Shown here: positions 12,991 through 24,077 of the stretch, in pieces
Layout: each line of letters starts with the position of its first letter
Position numbering within the stretch: position 1 is the stretch's first letter
Source of the DNA: Polytrichum commune
Taxonomy: Eukaryota; Streptophyta; Polytrichopsida; Polytrichales; Polytrichaceae
Assembly: GCA_950295325.1 (NCBI GenBank)
Contig: OX485808.1
Location: 20,110,527-20,170,526 of the forward strand
Direction of reading: 5' to 3'
DNA length: 60,000 bases
The notes under the pieces: generated by a model
Database searches by the model: none
Seen by the model: the letters and a program-made list of their open reading frames with translations, nothing else
Told to the model about the DNA's origin: nothing
Translations under genes and position numbers: made by a program

Positions 12991-13855
12991 TATATGGTAA
13001 GGTCACTTATTGAGGCTCATTTATTTGGAAGTATTGGGGAGGATGAGGAGTGCGATTATGTTCACATATTGATCGATGATTCCAATGCATAAGGTGGTGA
13101 CAAGGAAAATTGTAGTGTTGGAGAAGAGAATCCAAACATGTGGAAGGATGTTGTCATAGAGACCGAATTGATGCAATCACAAGTTGAAAGTCATTTACAA
13201 GAAGATGTGGAGTTGCAAAGTGAGCTTCGCCATGCCTTGGATGTTCTAATTGATGAACATGAAAATGTTGAAATGCCCTCTCAATCTAATGTAAGAGCCA
13301 CTATGGCGTATGTAGAGGTAGGATAGTCTAGAATTTTCAAAAGTACACTTGTAAGTCAATTGAATGGCAATCCAACTTTATCTAAATATCAATCAACTTG
13401 GATTGAGGCTGGCATATTATATATGAAGCCTAAACTCCTTACTACTGCAAATCGAGATATTATGCTAGGTCTTGGTTCTGATTGTGGAGTGTGTTTTATG
13501 TACATACCTAAAGCTACAATTGTCATAAAAACATGGTAGACCAAAAATTAATAGCTTCAATTAAGGTTTGGTTTGTTGGGAGGGTTTATAGGATGCGTAG
13601 AAAATTTGGTAATCGTTGGGTGGAGTAAAGGGGTCCAATTGACTTGATGAACCGTCCTCAAACATGGAAATTGGTTAATTAAAAAGGAGCCAACAATAAG
13701 TGGACCTATGATCCTACATATCATTTGATCATAGAGGTAGAAACAATAAATGTAATAGCTTCTATGACATATATTGTAGACTTAGATGCATGTAAGTTAC
13801 ATCTGGGGATGAAAAAGTCTTCGACAACTTTATTAATGAATGCTAGAGTTTAACA
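12991..13855 (+). pseudogene. Decayed coding remnant, probably transposon-derived
   Basis: A protein-like frame can be followed on the + strand across about 860 bp but is broken by stops (near 13090 and 13324) and at least one frameshift near 13540. The first part is acidic and Glu/Gln-rich (ESHLQEDVELQSELRHALD, about residues 45-65 of the remnant). After the stop near 13324 the frame continues with FKSTLVSQLNGNPTLSKYQS, then MLGLGSDCGVCFMYIP. After the frameshift it reads WFVGRVYRMRRKFGNRWVE, then PIDLMNRPQ. The ordered protein-like stretches argue for a former gene rather than chance, and the style resembles the transposase relic at 47.6-50.2 kb. I do not recognise a named domain, so a host-gene origin is not excluded. 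Confidence 0.55.
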
Positions 13856-13869
13856 TTATACATTTGATG

Positions 13870-16429
13870 GGGTTCATTATTATTCAAATGTATATATGTA
13901 TACTTATATTAATGACTAGATATGAATTTAATTTTTTTAGATATACATATTATCACTTGTATTTTTATCATTTAAATTGTATGTGTATTGCTTGATTTTA
14001 CCCAAAAAAACTTGTATATAAGGGGTTTTCAGAGTATGTTGCGAACGCATGTGGTTCTTGGTTTTGAATGAAAGGTGCATCCTCTGGGAGTGGGTCATCA
14101 AAATTTTGTGCCACATTAGTGAAGGTTGCCTCATGATTTGTGTTGTAGCATCAAGCCTCCAATACTCCCTTGTTTGGTAGCCACCAAATGATTACCAGGT
14201 CATTTATGTGGGTTGATGATGAATAGTATGTGCCACACTAAATCAAAAGTTTGGTGCATTGCTAATGAATCAATTTCTGATAAGGGGACACCAAATGGAT
14301 CAATGCCTTTATTTGTTGGATTCTCTATGGTCCAAGAATCTTATGTTTTCCTCTCTTATGCTAGGTGCCACATAATTTATAATATTTAGTACTAGTGCAC
14401 TTGCATACAATCCTACCTCTTTAATATGACACTTTTGGAAACAAGAAAACCATTGTATTATTGAGGTGTCACATGCTCAATAATATGACAAATTTGACCT
14501 CTTGTCATAATAACGAGGTATTTCATGAATATACACAATAGATATTTTGCCACATATACAAATTAAATATTCTTTCAAATGTCTTTACAAATATGTAAAA
14601 TTCTCTCTATGTGGACTTGAAGAAGGAACTAATAGTCTGGTGATGTTGACACTTCAAATTAATAACACATATCTTATTGAGCTTCTTCAATATGGCTTGC
14701 AATTTTATGAAGTTTGCAGGAGTAACATCTAATGGGTTGTCCATGAAAATGCAGCTAACAATTGAGCATGATGTTGAGCATCTAAGAGTTTCACACTAGG
14801 TGGAGGTCTCTCATCAACATTTAAAGAGTCCAAGGGCTTTGCATTAAGGTCAAACTAGGTGGCTCTATTCTCTGTCCCAAGGCCATGCCAACCAACTCTA
14901 ACATACAATATTCAACTTCAATGAACCTAATGAATCTCTGGATTAGGTTTTGAGATAAAGAACCTAGTTCCCTTAGTTCCCATGCTTTAACATTATTTAA
15001 CATTAAAATTTATTTTATCCGCATTTCATATGTGAAAGTTACATAAATCTAATATTAACTATTTTATTATGCATGTGTGGGACACACTATATATGCATTT
15101 ATTACCTCTATGAAATGACATTTTGTGGGTCCAAGAGGATCGTATTAATTAGATTATAGTTGTATTATAGAGGTAAATTTTAACTAGAAAGTTTGGTTTA
15201 AAAAAATTTGTGTCATTATATTGAGGTTGTTGTATTATCAAGTATCATATTAGAGAGGTAGGACTGTACTTTCAAAATAGGCTACGATACACAACAAGCT
15301 AACAAACTCTTAATATAAATTTTCCTCAACGAAGGATCAAACCCACAGTTCATCCCTCTTTGAAGGACTTTATGGATAACTCTATTGTCCTATGTCACAA
15401 TTTCTTCTCCATTTGGCACACAACTTTACGTCCTTTGCAAGTTTACTAACCCACATCAATCTACATTCAAGGTAAGTCATGTGGCCCATGATAACAAACG
15501 CAATTGAGAAAATTAAAATTAAAAAGAAAAGAGAATATGGGCCCATGATAATCAATCCAATGTTTATTGTGGTGGGCTAATAGTGAATCGGGGGGCCTAC
15601 ACTATGTCAAATATGTGGTGTCCCTATTTGATGTTATTTGCATAAGAAATTATTTTCCCATTAATAAGTTATTGCAATGTATTTTTCCAAATTAGTGTGA
15701 CTTACACCAATAGGAAAAATTGATATGGTGTGCAAGCTACTCTAGAAGTTATTGCCCTAACTCATTCACATCCTAACAACTTTCGTATGAGGTATACATG
15801 TCTAAAAGTAACACCAACCTTAAAGTGACACCTATATTTCATCCTTAAAGTGTCAACAAGTGAGTGTGACAGTGCATTAAGTTAACTTTGTTGCTCAAAG
15901 ATAAAGGCCATTAGGTATTTCATATGCCGCATTAAGTAGCACCACTATGGCCAATCATAGTGGCAATGTAAGTAGGATGAAAGAACGGTTTAAGAAGAAC
16001 ACCAACATTGGTTGATTGCAGTGGTTAGTGTAGGATCTACCCGTTTAATGAGGTGGTGTAAGATGTGTTTCCCACAAGGTGAACAATACCCTCACTAAAT
16101 AAAATACTCTTGCGTGCTGTAAGGATGATTTTGAGGTGGTTTTCATCTAATAATCCAACATGAGTGGACCCCCCCTCCCTCCCCATGTGACACCAAAATA
16201 CCCCATGTTGCAATGCACTTTGACGATTTATAGGGGCCACCACAAAAACATTTTTAATTTTTTTTACGACATGGATGATTATAACCTATTTGTTGACATA
16301 TGTTGATTTTCTTTGAAAATATGCCAATCAAGAAACCCGATGTCATAGTATTTATTGAAATATATTTATTTGATTTGCAATGTTTATGATATTGTAGTAT
16401 CACCAACGAACATTCTTGCTTACCTTATA
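13870..16429. other. Gene-free AT-rich stretch
   Basis: No gene is recognised. Near 15325-15345 the - strand has a possible tRNA-like B-box (GGGTTTGATCC) that could mark a very worn SINE. The rest is unique-looking non-coding DNA with short overlapping frames. Confidence 0.5.
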
Positions 16430-16549
16430 CTCCCTCCGTCCCAAAATAATTGTCCTACCCCCCCCCCCCCTCCAGAGTTTTTTATCGGACAAACATTTTT
16501 GGGACATTAAACTCCAGGGGATGGGACAATCATTTTGGGACGGAGGGAG
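16430..16549. mobile_element. Stowaway MITE, 120 bp
   Basis: Both termini carry the canonical Stowaway inverted repeat CTCCCTCCGTCCCAAAAT, and TA duplications flank it (16428-16429 and 16550-16551). The interior has a poly-C tract and a second short inverted pair (AATTGTCC with GGGACAAT). This is the cleanest MITE in the window. The close match of its two ends suggests it is younger than the composite copy at 189-379. It has no coding capacity and would be moved by a Tc1/mariner-type transposase supplied in trans. Confidence 0.92.
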
Positions 16550-16578
16550 TACTGAAATTTTTACATACAAATCAAATA

Positions 16579-16838
16579 GGTCCGAGATGACCCTAAAACA
16601 CCGGGTGATAGTGGAGAGGTACCCATTTCCAAATGAAGTGGTTGGCGGTTTGATTCCCGCTGTGAAATCTTCTCTCTACTTGACGGAGAAAACTAAGTAG
16701 GTAGGTAGGAAGCCAAGAGCCCACCCACCACAAGACAGGCAGTAAACCTCACCCTGCACCAAGAGGATTCTTGAGCAAGGTAGGGCCAACGGGATCAAAT
16801 TCACGTCGGATTGCCCGACACCAGTTATTATTTATTTG
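16579..16838 (+). mobile_element. tRNA-derived SINE, copy 1
   Basis: About 260 bp beginning GGTCCGAGATGACCC. An RNA polymerase III A-box-like GGGTGATAGTGG is followed about 40 bp later by a B-box-like GGTTTGATTCCC, the internal promoter layout of tRNA-derived SINEs. The 3' body contains GAAGCCAAGAGCCCACCC and ends TTATTATTTATT. Flanking CAAATCAAATA and CAAATCATACTA may be an imperfect target duplication. It sits 30 bp beyond the 16430 MITE. Other copies or fragments are at 23839, 35775, 36765 and 53880. Confidence 0.82.
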
Positions 16839-17425
16839 CAAATCATACTAATTGCAAGAACATTGAAGTCAACACAAACTCAAGGGAAGGTTGTAAGTAG
16901 TATGAGACTTGGTTGTTTGATAGGAATCAATAAAACAAACGTGCATTTTGGTTCTTTTAAAATGAAACAATAACATCTTATCTAGTAACAAATAAACAAA
17001 TAAATAATGGCATATATGTTGTTGATATTCCAATTATTTAATCACTATTTAAATAAGTAGTAAATAAGAATTAAAATGACAATGTGAATGTGGAGAGTTT
17101 GTAACTACCTTAAGTTGCCACCTCACTCCTTACGTCCTTGCTCTTCATTTCTTGATCCTTCCAGTAATGTCAATATGGACAGCAAAAACAAATCCCTTCA
17201 AAAGGTTACTTATGCTTATAGTTTGTATCACGCTTGGGACAATTAGTGGGAGTGACACTTAAAATTAAGAGCAAATTCTTCGTAACACCAAGGACTAAGA
17301 AATAGCTTGCTTGATAAAAGTTCCTTTGGTAGGAATATGTAACTTCACACGGTAACCCACACCAATGGGACAAATTGGTGTACATATGTTTGTAAACATT
17401 AATGTGTTCACTAAAAGCAACACCA

Positions 17426-17770
17426 CATATGGTATTTAGTGTCACCAATTCTAATTGCCTTGCTCAATACTAATTGTAAACCATGGTATAGAGTCACCAA
17501 CACTAAATGTTAACCCAACATGGTTTGCCATTCCTTGTAATTTTTTTGGGGGATTATATATTTAAAGTGTTGCAATTATTGTCAGTTACCAAGTGATTTT
17601 TCATCCAAATTTCAATCATCCATGAGAATAGTTCATCACAAGTTGCTGACAAAAGAAGGTAGGGTTTGGGCCAATGGATGAACTCATCCATCATCCATGA
17701 CAATATTCGTTCACTTCTTCATAAGAAATGTCATCCGAATAGTTACCATAATGACATTAAATACCATATG
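17426..17770. mobile_element. TIR element, copy 1 (345 bp)
   Basis: The left end CATATGGTATTTAGTGTCA is the near-perfect inverse of the right end TGACATTAAATACCATATG. The body (CACCAATTCTAATTG... through GGATGAACTCATCCATCATC) is repeated in the same orientation at 36181-36509 with high similarity. No coding frame. The TIR core (ATTTAGTGTCA) also occurs near 7865, 8048, 40949 and 56795, suggesting a shared terminal motif. Probably a non-autonomous DNA transposon of undetermined superfamily. Confidence 0.75.
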
Positions 17771-18149
17771 ACACTAGATACTTTAGGCATATTATATAGT
17801 AGTAACATGTCCAGGTAAAGTTCATGCATCGTGTAACTTTGGTGTAGTAACATTTGCATCTAAGGAAAAAAAGAAAAAGAAAAAGTGGTATCTTATCATT
17901 TGTTGGTCACTTTTGAGGTCTCAAATTTAACTTACGATGAATGAATACCTACATTGATGCAAATTATTGTATGTAGATTGTATTGTTTGTGGTTAATACG
18001 AAAGTTGAGATTCTTTTGTTGGTTTGTTTGTTAGTCATCAAGTAGGCCTTCCCAATTGCAACTAAGTCTTGAAACCAAAACAATTAATAAAATATGAGCA
18101 CATAATGCAATCTCATCGTAACACGTTTGTTTTTTTATGTCCATTTAAA

Positions 18150-18226
18150 ACTATTGACCTCAACATATTCCACTCAAATAGAGGTGTTCGATCAACAAGA
18201 GTGACCACATAAGACCCACATATCTT
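18150..18226. mobile_element. Long-TIR MITE family, right-arm fragment
   Basis: The string CCACTCAAATAGAGGTGTTC followed by GACCACATAAGACCCACATA matches the right arm of the long-TIR family best seen at 40979-41740. No matching left arm was found nearby, so I call it a truncated copy. Confidence 0.5.
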
Positions 18227-18346
18227 AATTTGAGAATTTCATTTGGTGTTTATTTGAAGAATTATTCTCATAGCCCCACCTGCTCACATGGAGCTTGAAA
18301 ATTACGAGGGACAAGGGTTGCATGAGAGCTCATTTCAACTTTCAAG

Positions 18347-18593
18347 GGAGAGAGGGAATTACTGTATACAAGCATACCTCTCCTTCATCCAACATAAAAG
18401 CCATGAAATAGTATGCAACCTGGAGATTACTTCTTTGAGTTGATTTGACATCGAAATTAGTGTTAAAGACCATGAATTAGTGTACTTGAGGTTTTCGAGA
18501 TGAATCGGCAACATACTTATGGGGGGAGGGGGTCACGTTTTATATGTTGGATGGATGAGAGGTATGCTTGTATACAATATTACCCCCTCTCCC
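18347..18593. mobile_element. Hairpin-ended element, copy 1
   Basis: The left arm GGGAGAGAGGGAATTACTG...ATACAAGCATACCTCTCC...ATCCAACATA is mirrored at the right by TATGTTGGAT...GAGAGGTATGCTTGTATAC...CCCTCTCCC. About 55 bp per arm, near-perfect. The interior shares words with a second copy at 19228-19460 (GGAGATTA, GAGATGAATC). No coding capacity; a MITE-type element. Confidence 0.78.
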
Positions 18594-19227
18594 ATTTCAA
18601 GGGTGATGTCAATGGGACAAGAAACATGGAGGGATTGCATGGTTTGATAGTTATTGTGGTTGGAGGTACATTTCGTAGGCACTAAGTTGTTGGGCAAATA
18701 CGGACCAAGGAAGTCTAATGATTTGACATTAACTAGCACCCGAGTGCATGCGGGTCAAGTTCAATTTGAAGATGTCTTCTCAATTGCAATTGAAAAAAAT
18801 AAAAAAAATAAAGAATCTTAGAATCAATCCTTAAAGGACAAAGGGGCTCATTGTATGGCCTACATACACAACTCCTATGAGCATTACCAAGGTTAAAATC
18901 TCAAAAGTTGGAGTGTTCGTGAGTTTGGAACTCTATTTATTACATTATCTTATGCCAAGAACAAAATAAAACCAAAAATTACATGTAGCATTGATGATCA
19001 AAATATCAATTGTGTACTTGGATTTAAGGGCATCTAGGCCGTGTATAATTTTTATTTTAGGTATTTAACTAAATTGAAGAGTGCAGTTGGAGAATGAGTT
19101 AATTATATACAATTTCCATTTCGACACAATTACCCAAAAATGAAAGTATATAGCTCAAAGACACATTTTTGTGCATAGTGAGGTCTAGATGGGGCCTCTT
19201 TGATCCTTAGGGGTTAACTTGTGTAAG

Positions 19228-19460
19228 AAGAGGAGGTAAGAGAGAATTATCGCATATGAGCGTGCCTCTCATTCATCCAACGTAAAAACCTTGCAACAAT
19301 ATGCATTATGGAGATTATTATCTTAAATCAATATGGCATCAAAGACCCAAAATTAGTCTAATGAGAGTTATTTGAGATGAATCAACGACAAACTTTATTG
19401 CGGTTATGTTGGATTTTATGAGAGGTATGCTCGTTTGTAGTAACTGCCTCTTGCCGGAAG
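19228..19460. mobile_element. Hairpin-ended element, copy 2
   Basis: Same orientation and layout as 18347-18593, about 900 bp downstream. The left arm includes GAGCGTGCCTCTCATTCATC and the right arm GAGAGGTATGCTCGT. The arms are more diverged than in copy 1, so it looks older. A looser relative of the interior appears near 59575-59640. Confidence 0.65.
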
Positions 19461-19604
19461 AGGATGACACCAAAGGTATGTTTCAAGTAACAACCACATG
19501 CTTGAAATGGCAGAATTATTGTTGAAGATCTCTACCAAATAAATTTAAACTACTGCCAAATAGGAAGCAATGAAATCGAATGCCACTTTCACATAAAATT
19601 ATTT

Positions 19605-19748
19605 ATATTCATGACAATGTTATGTGGGACTGTCAATATTCCATGGGATATTCCCTGATATTCCCACATTCATACTGAATGGGAAAATATCAGGGAATAT
19701 CCCATGGAATATTGGCAATCCCACATAACATTGTTATATATATGAATA
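19605..19748. repeat. Strong foldback with near-perfect 60-bp arms
   Basis: The left arm runs ACAATGTTATGTGGGA, CAATATTCCATGGGATATTC, CCTGATATT; the right arm is its inverse, AATATCAGG, GAATATCCCATGGAATATTG, TCCCACATAACATTGT. Only a few mismatches interrupt about 60 paired bases, and the loop around 19668-19679 is about 10 nt. Flanking TTATATTCAT and ATATGAATAA extend the pairing. It could be a hairpin MITE or a miRNA-precursor-like inverted repeat. The sequence alone does not decide. Confidence 0.8.
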
Positions 19749-20499
19749 AAGTTATGGAGCTTGGAAAAAAAGGCTGGGGATTATTAAATCGCACTACCAA
19801 ACTATTATAAAGTAAAATTGAGGCGGATGCACATATGTGCAGTGTGCAATGGAAATTTGTCTTTTTTTTTTTTTTTTTTTAAATTTTTTTATGAGACAGA
19901 AGGCCAACCGAGCCAACGCCAAAATGAAGAAATTGGAATTTTGTCTTTGAGCGAGGGAGATTGTTTGTGCAAATTTCATGAGGTAGATTAATAATGGTAT
20001 GTAGTGGGTGTAGAATTCATGTGGGTGGATGAAGATAGGCATGTGTGTGTGTGTGATCCAAAGGCTACTTAAACCCCTAAAAAGCTGAAGGCTATTTCAT
20101 GTTGTTCCTTTGATATGAACAAGGGTTGCAAGGTTAGAGGGTAAATTCAAATAAGAACAAAAACAAAATTAAATGCAAATGATTCTTGGGACTTGAATGA
20201 ATAAAATTTCATTTGTCGCTAGAGCACCCATGCATTGCACAAATGGTCTCCCTAGTGGTGTAATGCATGCTTATAAGTAGGGGGTTTTGTTCACTTGCCG
20301 GTGTAGTCATGTATTGGCGCCTTTATGTTATGTGATTGTGATTTTCATTAAGAGGTTGGATGGGTTAGATGATAAAAAATATTGTGCAAAAACTTGTTGG
20401 TATTGATTGAAAATACACATTTGTAGATTGATGTTCCTAGATAACTTGGTGAACTAAATGTGAACACTTCTGAGTTTTAAGTTGAATTGATATGTCATA

Positions 20500-21325
20500 A
20501 ACCAAGGTTAGATAGCTTTGGGATGAAACTCTTCAGTTGTTACGAAGCACACGTAGTTTTATGATGTATCAAGAAGTATTACTTATTAACTTAGTGCCCC
20601 CAAAGTTCCACAAATTCTCTACTAAGAAGAGAACCAACAATGGTTCTACGCCCCATCTTTATCCACCCCCCCCCCTTTCCCCCCACCCCATCTCACTTGA
20701 CATGGAGATTCTTTTATGTTTTAAGAGTTGATAGGTGCAAGACTAATTTGATCTTGTTTGGAATTGAAGAGAAAGATGTTGCCGAGTGATTTCGAAGCTT
20801 GTAGAAGGTCATCAAAATTTCTTGCTTGTGAGCGTTGCCCTTTGTTAGGATCAATTGTTAAGAAAAACTAGCCCATGCCCCAAAGTGAATATGCTTCAAA
20901 AATGGCATGCAAGTGCATCGTAGGAGATAGTCATCATCTGGTCAATGAACTTTAACCCCCTCTAGAATAGGCATATGAACTCTAAATTTGGAATTTGGAA
21001 TCCTTTCATATAATTATCCTAAATATTTATAGATACTAATATTTCTTATTAAGGGTCCTCATCCATCCCGCTAATTTGTTTTTAGAAAACACCAAATTTT
21101 CACGAGTTGCCCCAACATTGAGGATTCAACTATGAGACTGTTGGATCTTCTCAAATTTCATTGAAAGGAAGAGATGTCTCCTCCCGGATATTCACGCGGA
21201 GTCTGTTTCCATATGCACTTGGTTGGTCATAAAATATGTTGGTGACAGTAGGTTGAATTGAACTCAACATCAAGGATGGCATGGCAACTTCAAGTTCATT
21301 GGAATACACTAGGGGCAATAAAGGG
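20500..21325 (+). repeat. Dispersed repeat of 0.8-1 kb, copy 1
   Basis: Ordered blocks match 37340-38425 in the same orientation. These are GACATGGAGATTCTT, GAAGCTTGTAGAAGGTCA, TTAGGATCAA, GGTCAATGAACTTTAACC, GATCTTCTCAAATTTCATT, AATATGTTGGTGACAG, TTGAATTGAACTCAACATCA, and a shared end at CAAGTTCATTGGAATACAC. The copies differ by indels and substitutions. No retroelement polyprotein or LTR is visible, so the type of element is undetermined. Confidence 0.65.
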
Positions 21326-21500
21326 TTAAAATGGTTGCTTATGAATGAAATGGAAGCATATCTTAGTTTGAATGAAAAATGTAAGTAGTTTAAGAAATTT
21401 ATAAGGTAACAATTTATATCTCTAGGCGGTAAAGTGAATTTTTATACTTGGAGTATGTGGGCGCACATAATGGGTATTTATTGTGACTATGAATTATAGG

Positions 21501-21525
<25 letters not shown>
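21501..21525. repeat. (AT)n microsatellite
   Basis: An uninterrupted AT run of about 25 bases. It lies just upstream of a 60-bp block (21594-21655) that recurs at 58230-58294. Confidence 0.95.
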
Positions 21526-21531
<6 letters not shown>

Positions 21532-21593
21532 GCTTGGCTAGGGTTGATCTTCTTGTAATGTAGATATATTAGGCCCTATGGAGTAGATTTGTT

Positions 21594-21655
21594 CAGACAC
21601 ATATGAGCTCGTGCATATGATCAAGGTGAAGCGTCCCTCATTCATGCCAACATCA
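21594..21655. repeat. Dispersed 60-bp block, copy 1
   Basis: TCACACATATGAGCT-like sequence followed by ATGATCAAGGTGAAGCGTCC and CTCATTCATGCCAACAT closely matches 58230-58294 in the same orientation. It is probably part of a larger diverged repeat. No coding signal. Confidence 0.55.
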
Positions 21656-21903
21656 GAGGATAGTGTTGTTGCTTTGTCTTGCCCTACGAAATATTGGAAC
21701 CCGTATATAAATCTACAACAAGAAGATACATACATAGAAGATCATGAAAGGTTAGAACACAATATTCATTAAAATGAGAGTTTTCCAGTGAATTGAGAGT
21801 ACATAAAGCAAACTATTAATCCAAGAATGAAATGAAAACCACTCGAAAGTTGTAGAGTACAAGTAAAAAAAACAACATTTGATTTTCCGCCGTAAATTCC
21901 GTT

Positions 21904-22266
21904 GTAGTTTCCATTAAAATGAGAGTATGTTAAGCTGGGAAATCGACTCATTTAGGTCGACTCAACCTAAATTGACAACATATTGTCCTCATTTGGGTCG
22001 ACTCAACCTAAATTGACTAACATATTGTCCTCATTTAGGTCGACTCAACCTAAATTGACTAACATAATTGTCCTCATTTAGGTCGACTCTACCTAAATTG
22101 ACAAAATATTGTCCTCATTTAGGTCGACTCAACCTAAATTGACAACATAATGTCCTCATTTAGGTCGACTCAACTTAAATTGACAAAATATTGTCCTCAT
22201 TAGGTCAACTCAACCTAAATGAGTCAATTTCCAAGCTTAACATACTCTCATTTTAATGGAAACTAC
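21904..22266. mobile_element. Foldback element with an internal 42-bp palindromic satellite
   Basis: The ends are inverted copies: GTAGTTTCCATTAAAATGAG at the left against CTCATTTTAATGGAAACTAC at the right. Pairing continues through AGTATGTTAAGCT and GGAAAT to the first repeat unit, about 50-60 bp per arm. Between them lie six full and one partial tandem units of 41-43 bp (21948-22220), each with TTTAGGTCGACTCAACCTAA and TTGACAACATATTGTCC or close variants. The unit core is itself nearly palindromic (TTTAGGTCGA pairs with TCAACCTAAA apart from two central mismatches). No protein-coding content. I infer a non-autonomous foldback element that has gained a tandem array. Confidence 0.85.
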
Positions 22267-23039
22267 ACGTCTGAAGTATAATCTAGTATTTATCAACCTA
22301 ACATGACTTTTAGGTGTCCAAAGGGCCAATATTATTTTGAGAGGATCCCACTCTCTCAAAATATTTAATATCGTGTTTTAGGAAGAATTATCCAAATACT
22401 CCTGCCTACAAACATTAATTTTGTTTTCTCCTAGTATACATATGTTATGGTATTAATTTTATTTTTGTGCAGTATATACCCTTTTTATTTGTAATTATAT
22501 TCCTTCTTGTGTCCCCCCCCCCCCCCCGGGCAAGGGGTTTGATGTGGCATACACAATGATAGTAAACTCCTTTCAACTTTGTATGTGTCAAGTTTCATGC
22601 AGTCATGAGTTTATGTATATTGTTTATCAATTAAGAGTATAGACATTATTTGGAATCAAGTTTGGGACACTATAGGATCCAAGCCAATTTGTACATTAAG
22701 TTGATGTGTTTTTTTTTTATAGGATTTTCTTTACATGTTCGGTTTGTTAAGAGATGATGTTTAGTCAAGGATTTTGTGTTTCTAGTGTAATTGACCAGTG
22801 AAAACGTTCATCAATTGCACATGTTTTGAGCATATGTATAATAAAGAAAAGAAGGGATATCTCTACATTAAGATTTAGATTTGTTTTTTGGTTGCCAATT
22901 TTTAGACATGCTATCTATTGGCACAAAACAATTTCAGTGCAAATGATTTCATTTCAATTTTGCATCTTTGTCCACTCTTCCATAATTCTCTTTTGGACAT
23001 GATTTTCCATATGGCACATTAGATGTTAATCGACCAAAA

Positions 23040-23320
23040 AGAAATTCTAACACAAATGTGCAAGATTTGAACTGACATTGAAGTATATTAGGACAAACCA
23101 CTTGTCCAAAAATAAAAGGGATGTGCACTTGTGTGGACAGAATCATCAAAATGACAAGTGCAAAGCAACAACACGACAACCATAACTTCGAATGTTTATA
23201 TCACATGTTGGCCAATCACCATTTTTGTGTAATTTTACAACCTAATGTACGTCATATTGACGGTTGGAATTGCCCAAAAATCATACATAAATCTAGATAT
23301 ACTTCAATCCTAATTTTTTG
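23040..23320 (+). repeat. Dispersed repeat (inverted partner at 33.5 kb)
   Basis: The segment around ATGTGCACTTGTGTGGACAG and AACAACACGACAACCATAAC corresponds to the reverse complement of about 33460-33700. Translations share MCTC followed by a region ending QQHDNHNF or QQYDNHNF, then similar Trp/Asn-rich ends. The reading frame may be a fossil of a mobile-element protein, but both copies are short and lack a recognised domain. Confidence 0.55.
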
Positions 23321-23838
23321 GATGGCCCACAATGCACACCATAACTAGTGCAATTACACATAATTATCATGCAAACAAGAGCTACTTTCTAGAGGCTATC
23401 ACATTGTGATAATCCATTTGATTGACCTTGTCATGTAAGTAAGCTTGATTTAACACTACACTTCATGTCCCATGGCTACTTCGACTTTTAATCTATTGGA
23501 ATCAATTTCATCGCATGAGAAAAAAGGCAACATAACTTTGCTTGTTGAAATCAAATTATGAACAAGGTTTAGTGCTTGAGTTCGGTTGGAGTCCAAGGTA
23601 GTCCTTGGGTTGTAAGCGGGCAAGTGGTAAATATCTCCATGCACTTGTGCACTTGCAAATCCGCATACCAATATGGGCCCAATCTTGGTGTTGGATCAAC
23701 AAAACGGATAATTTGTTCTACTAACATTTCTGAACGAGGAAGAATGTCAGTGCAAAATTTGCAATCGGATTTCATATGCTCATGGGATTTTGTGTCAAAA
23801 TGGAATTTTTCTTAATCACAATGTGACCATGTAAGGGG

Positions 23839-24077
23839 TCCGAGATGACCCTAAACTACTGGGTGATAGTGGAGAGGTACCCATTTCTGAATGGAGTGGT
23901 TGGCGGTTCGCTTCCCGCTGTGATACCTTCTCTCTACTTGACTGTGAAAAAAAACTAGCTAGATAGGTAGGAAGCCAAGAGCCCACCCACCGCAAGGTAG
24001 GCAGTAAAGAGGATTCTTGAGCAGGGTATGGCCAATGGGCTGAAATTCACATCGGATTGCCCAACGTTGGTTATTTA
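23839..24077 (+). mobile_element. tRNA-derived SINE, copy 2, with target duplication
   Basis: About 239 bp, closely matching 16579-16838. The A-box-like TGATAGTGG lies near 23864 and the B-box GGTTCGCTTCC near 23905. The body ends at GTTGGTTATTTA. It is flanked by a perfect 15-bp direct repeat, TGACCATGTAAGGGG, at 23824-23838 and 24078-24092. That is the hallmark of retroposition by LINE machinery and fixes the boundaries. Relative to copy 1 it has a small deletion in the 3' half (the CTCACCCTGCACC-like part is missing). Confidence 0.9.

Noticed and set aside
15300-15420. SINE on the minus strand at the GGGTTTGATCC B-box
   Set aside because: The A-box is weak and I see neither a target duplication nor a second copy.
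21948-22220. CRISPR-like array
   Set aside because: The 42-bp units are contiguous and repeat over their whole length, with no unique spacers, in a plant-type sequence. It is a tandem satellite.
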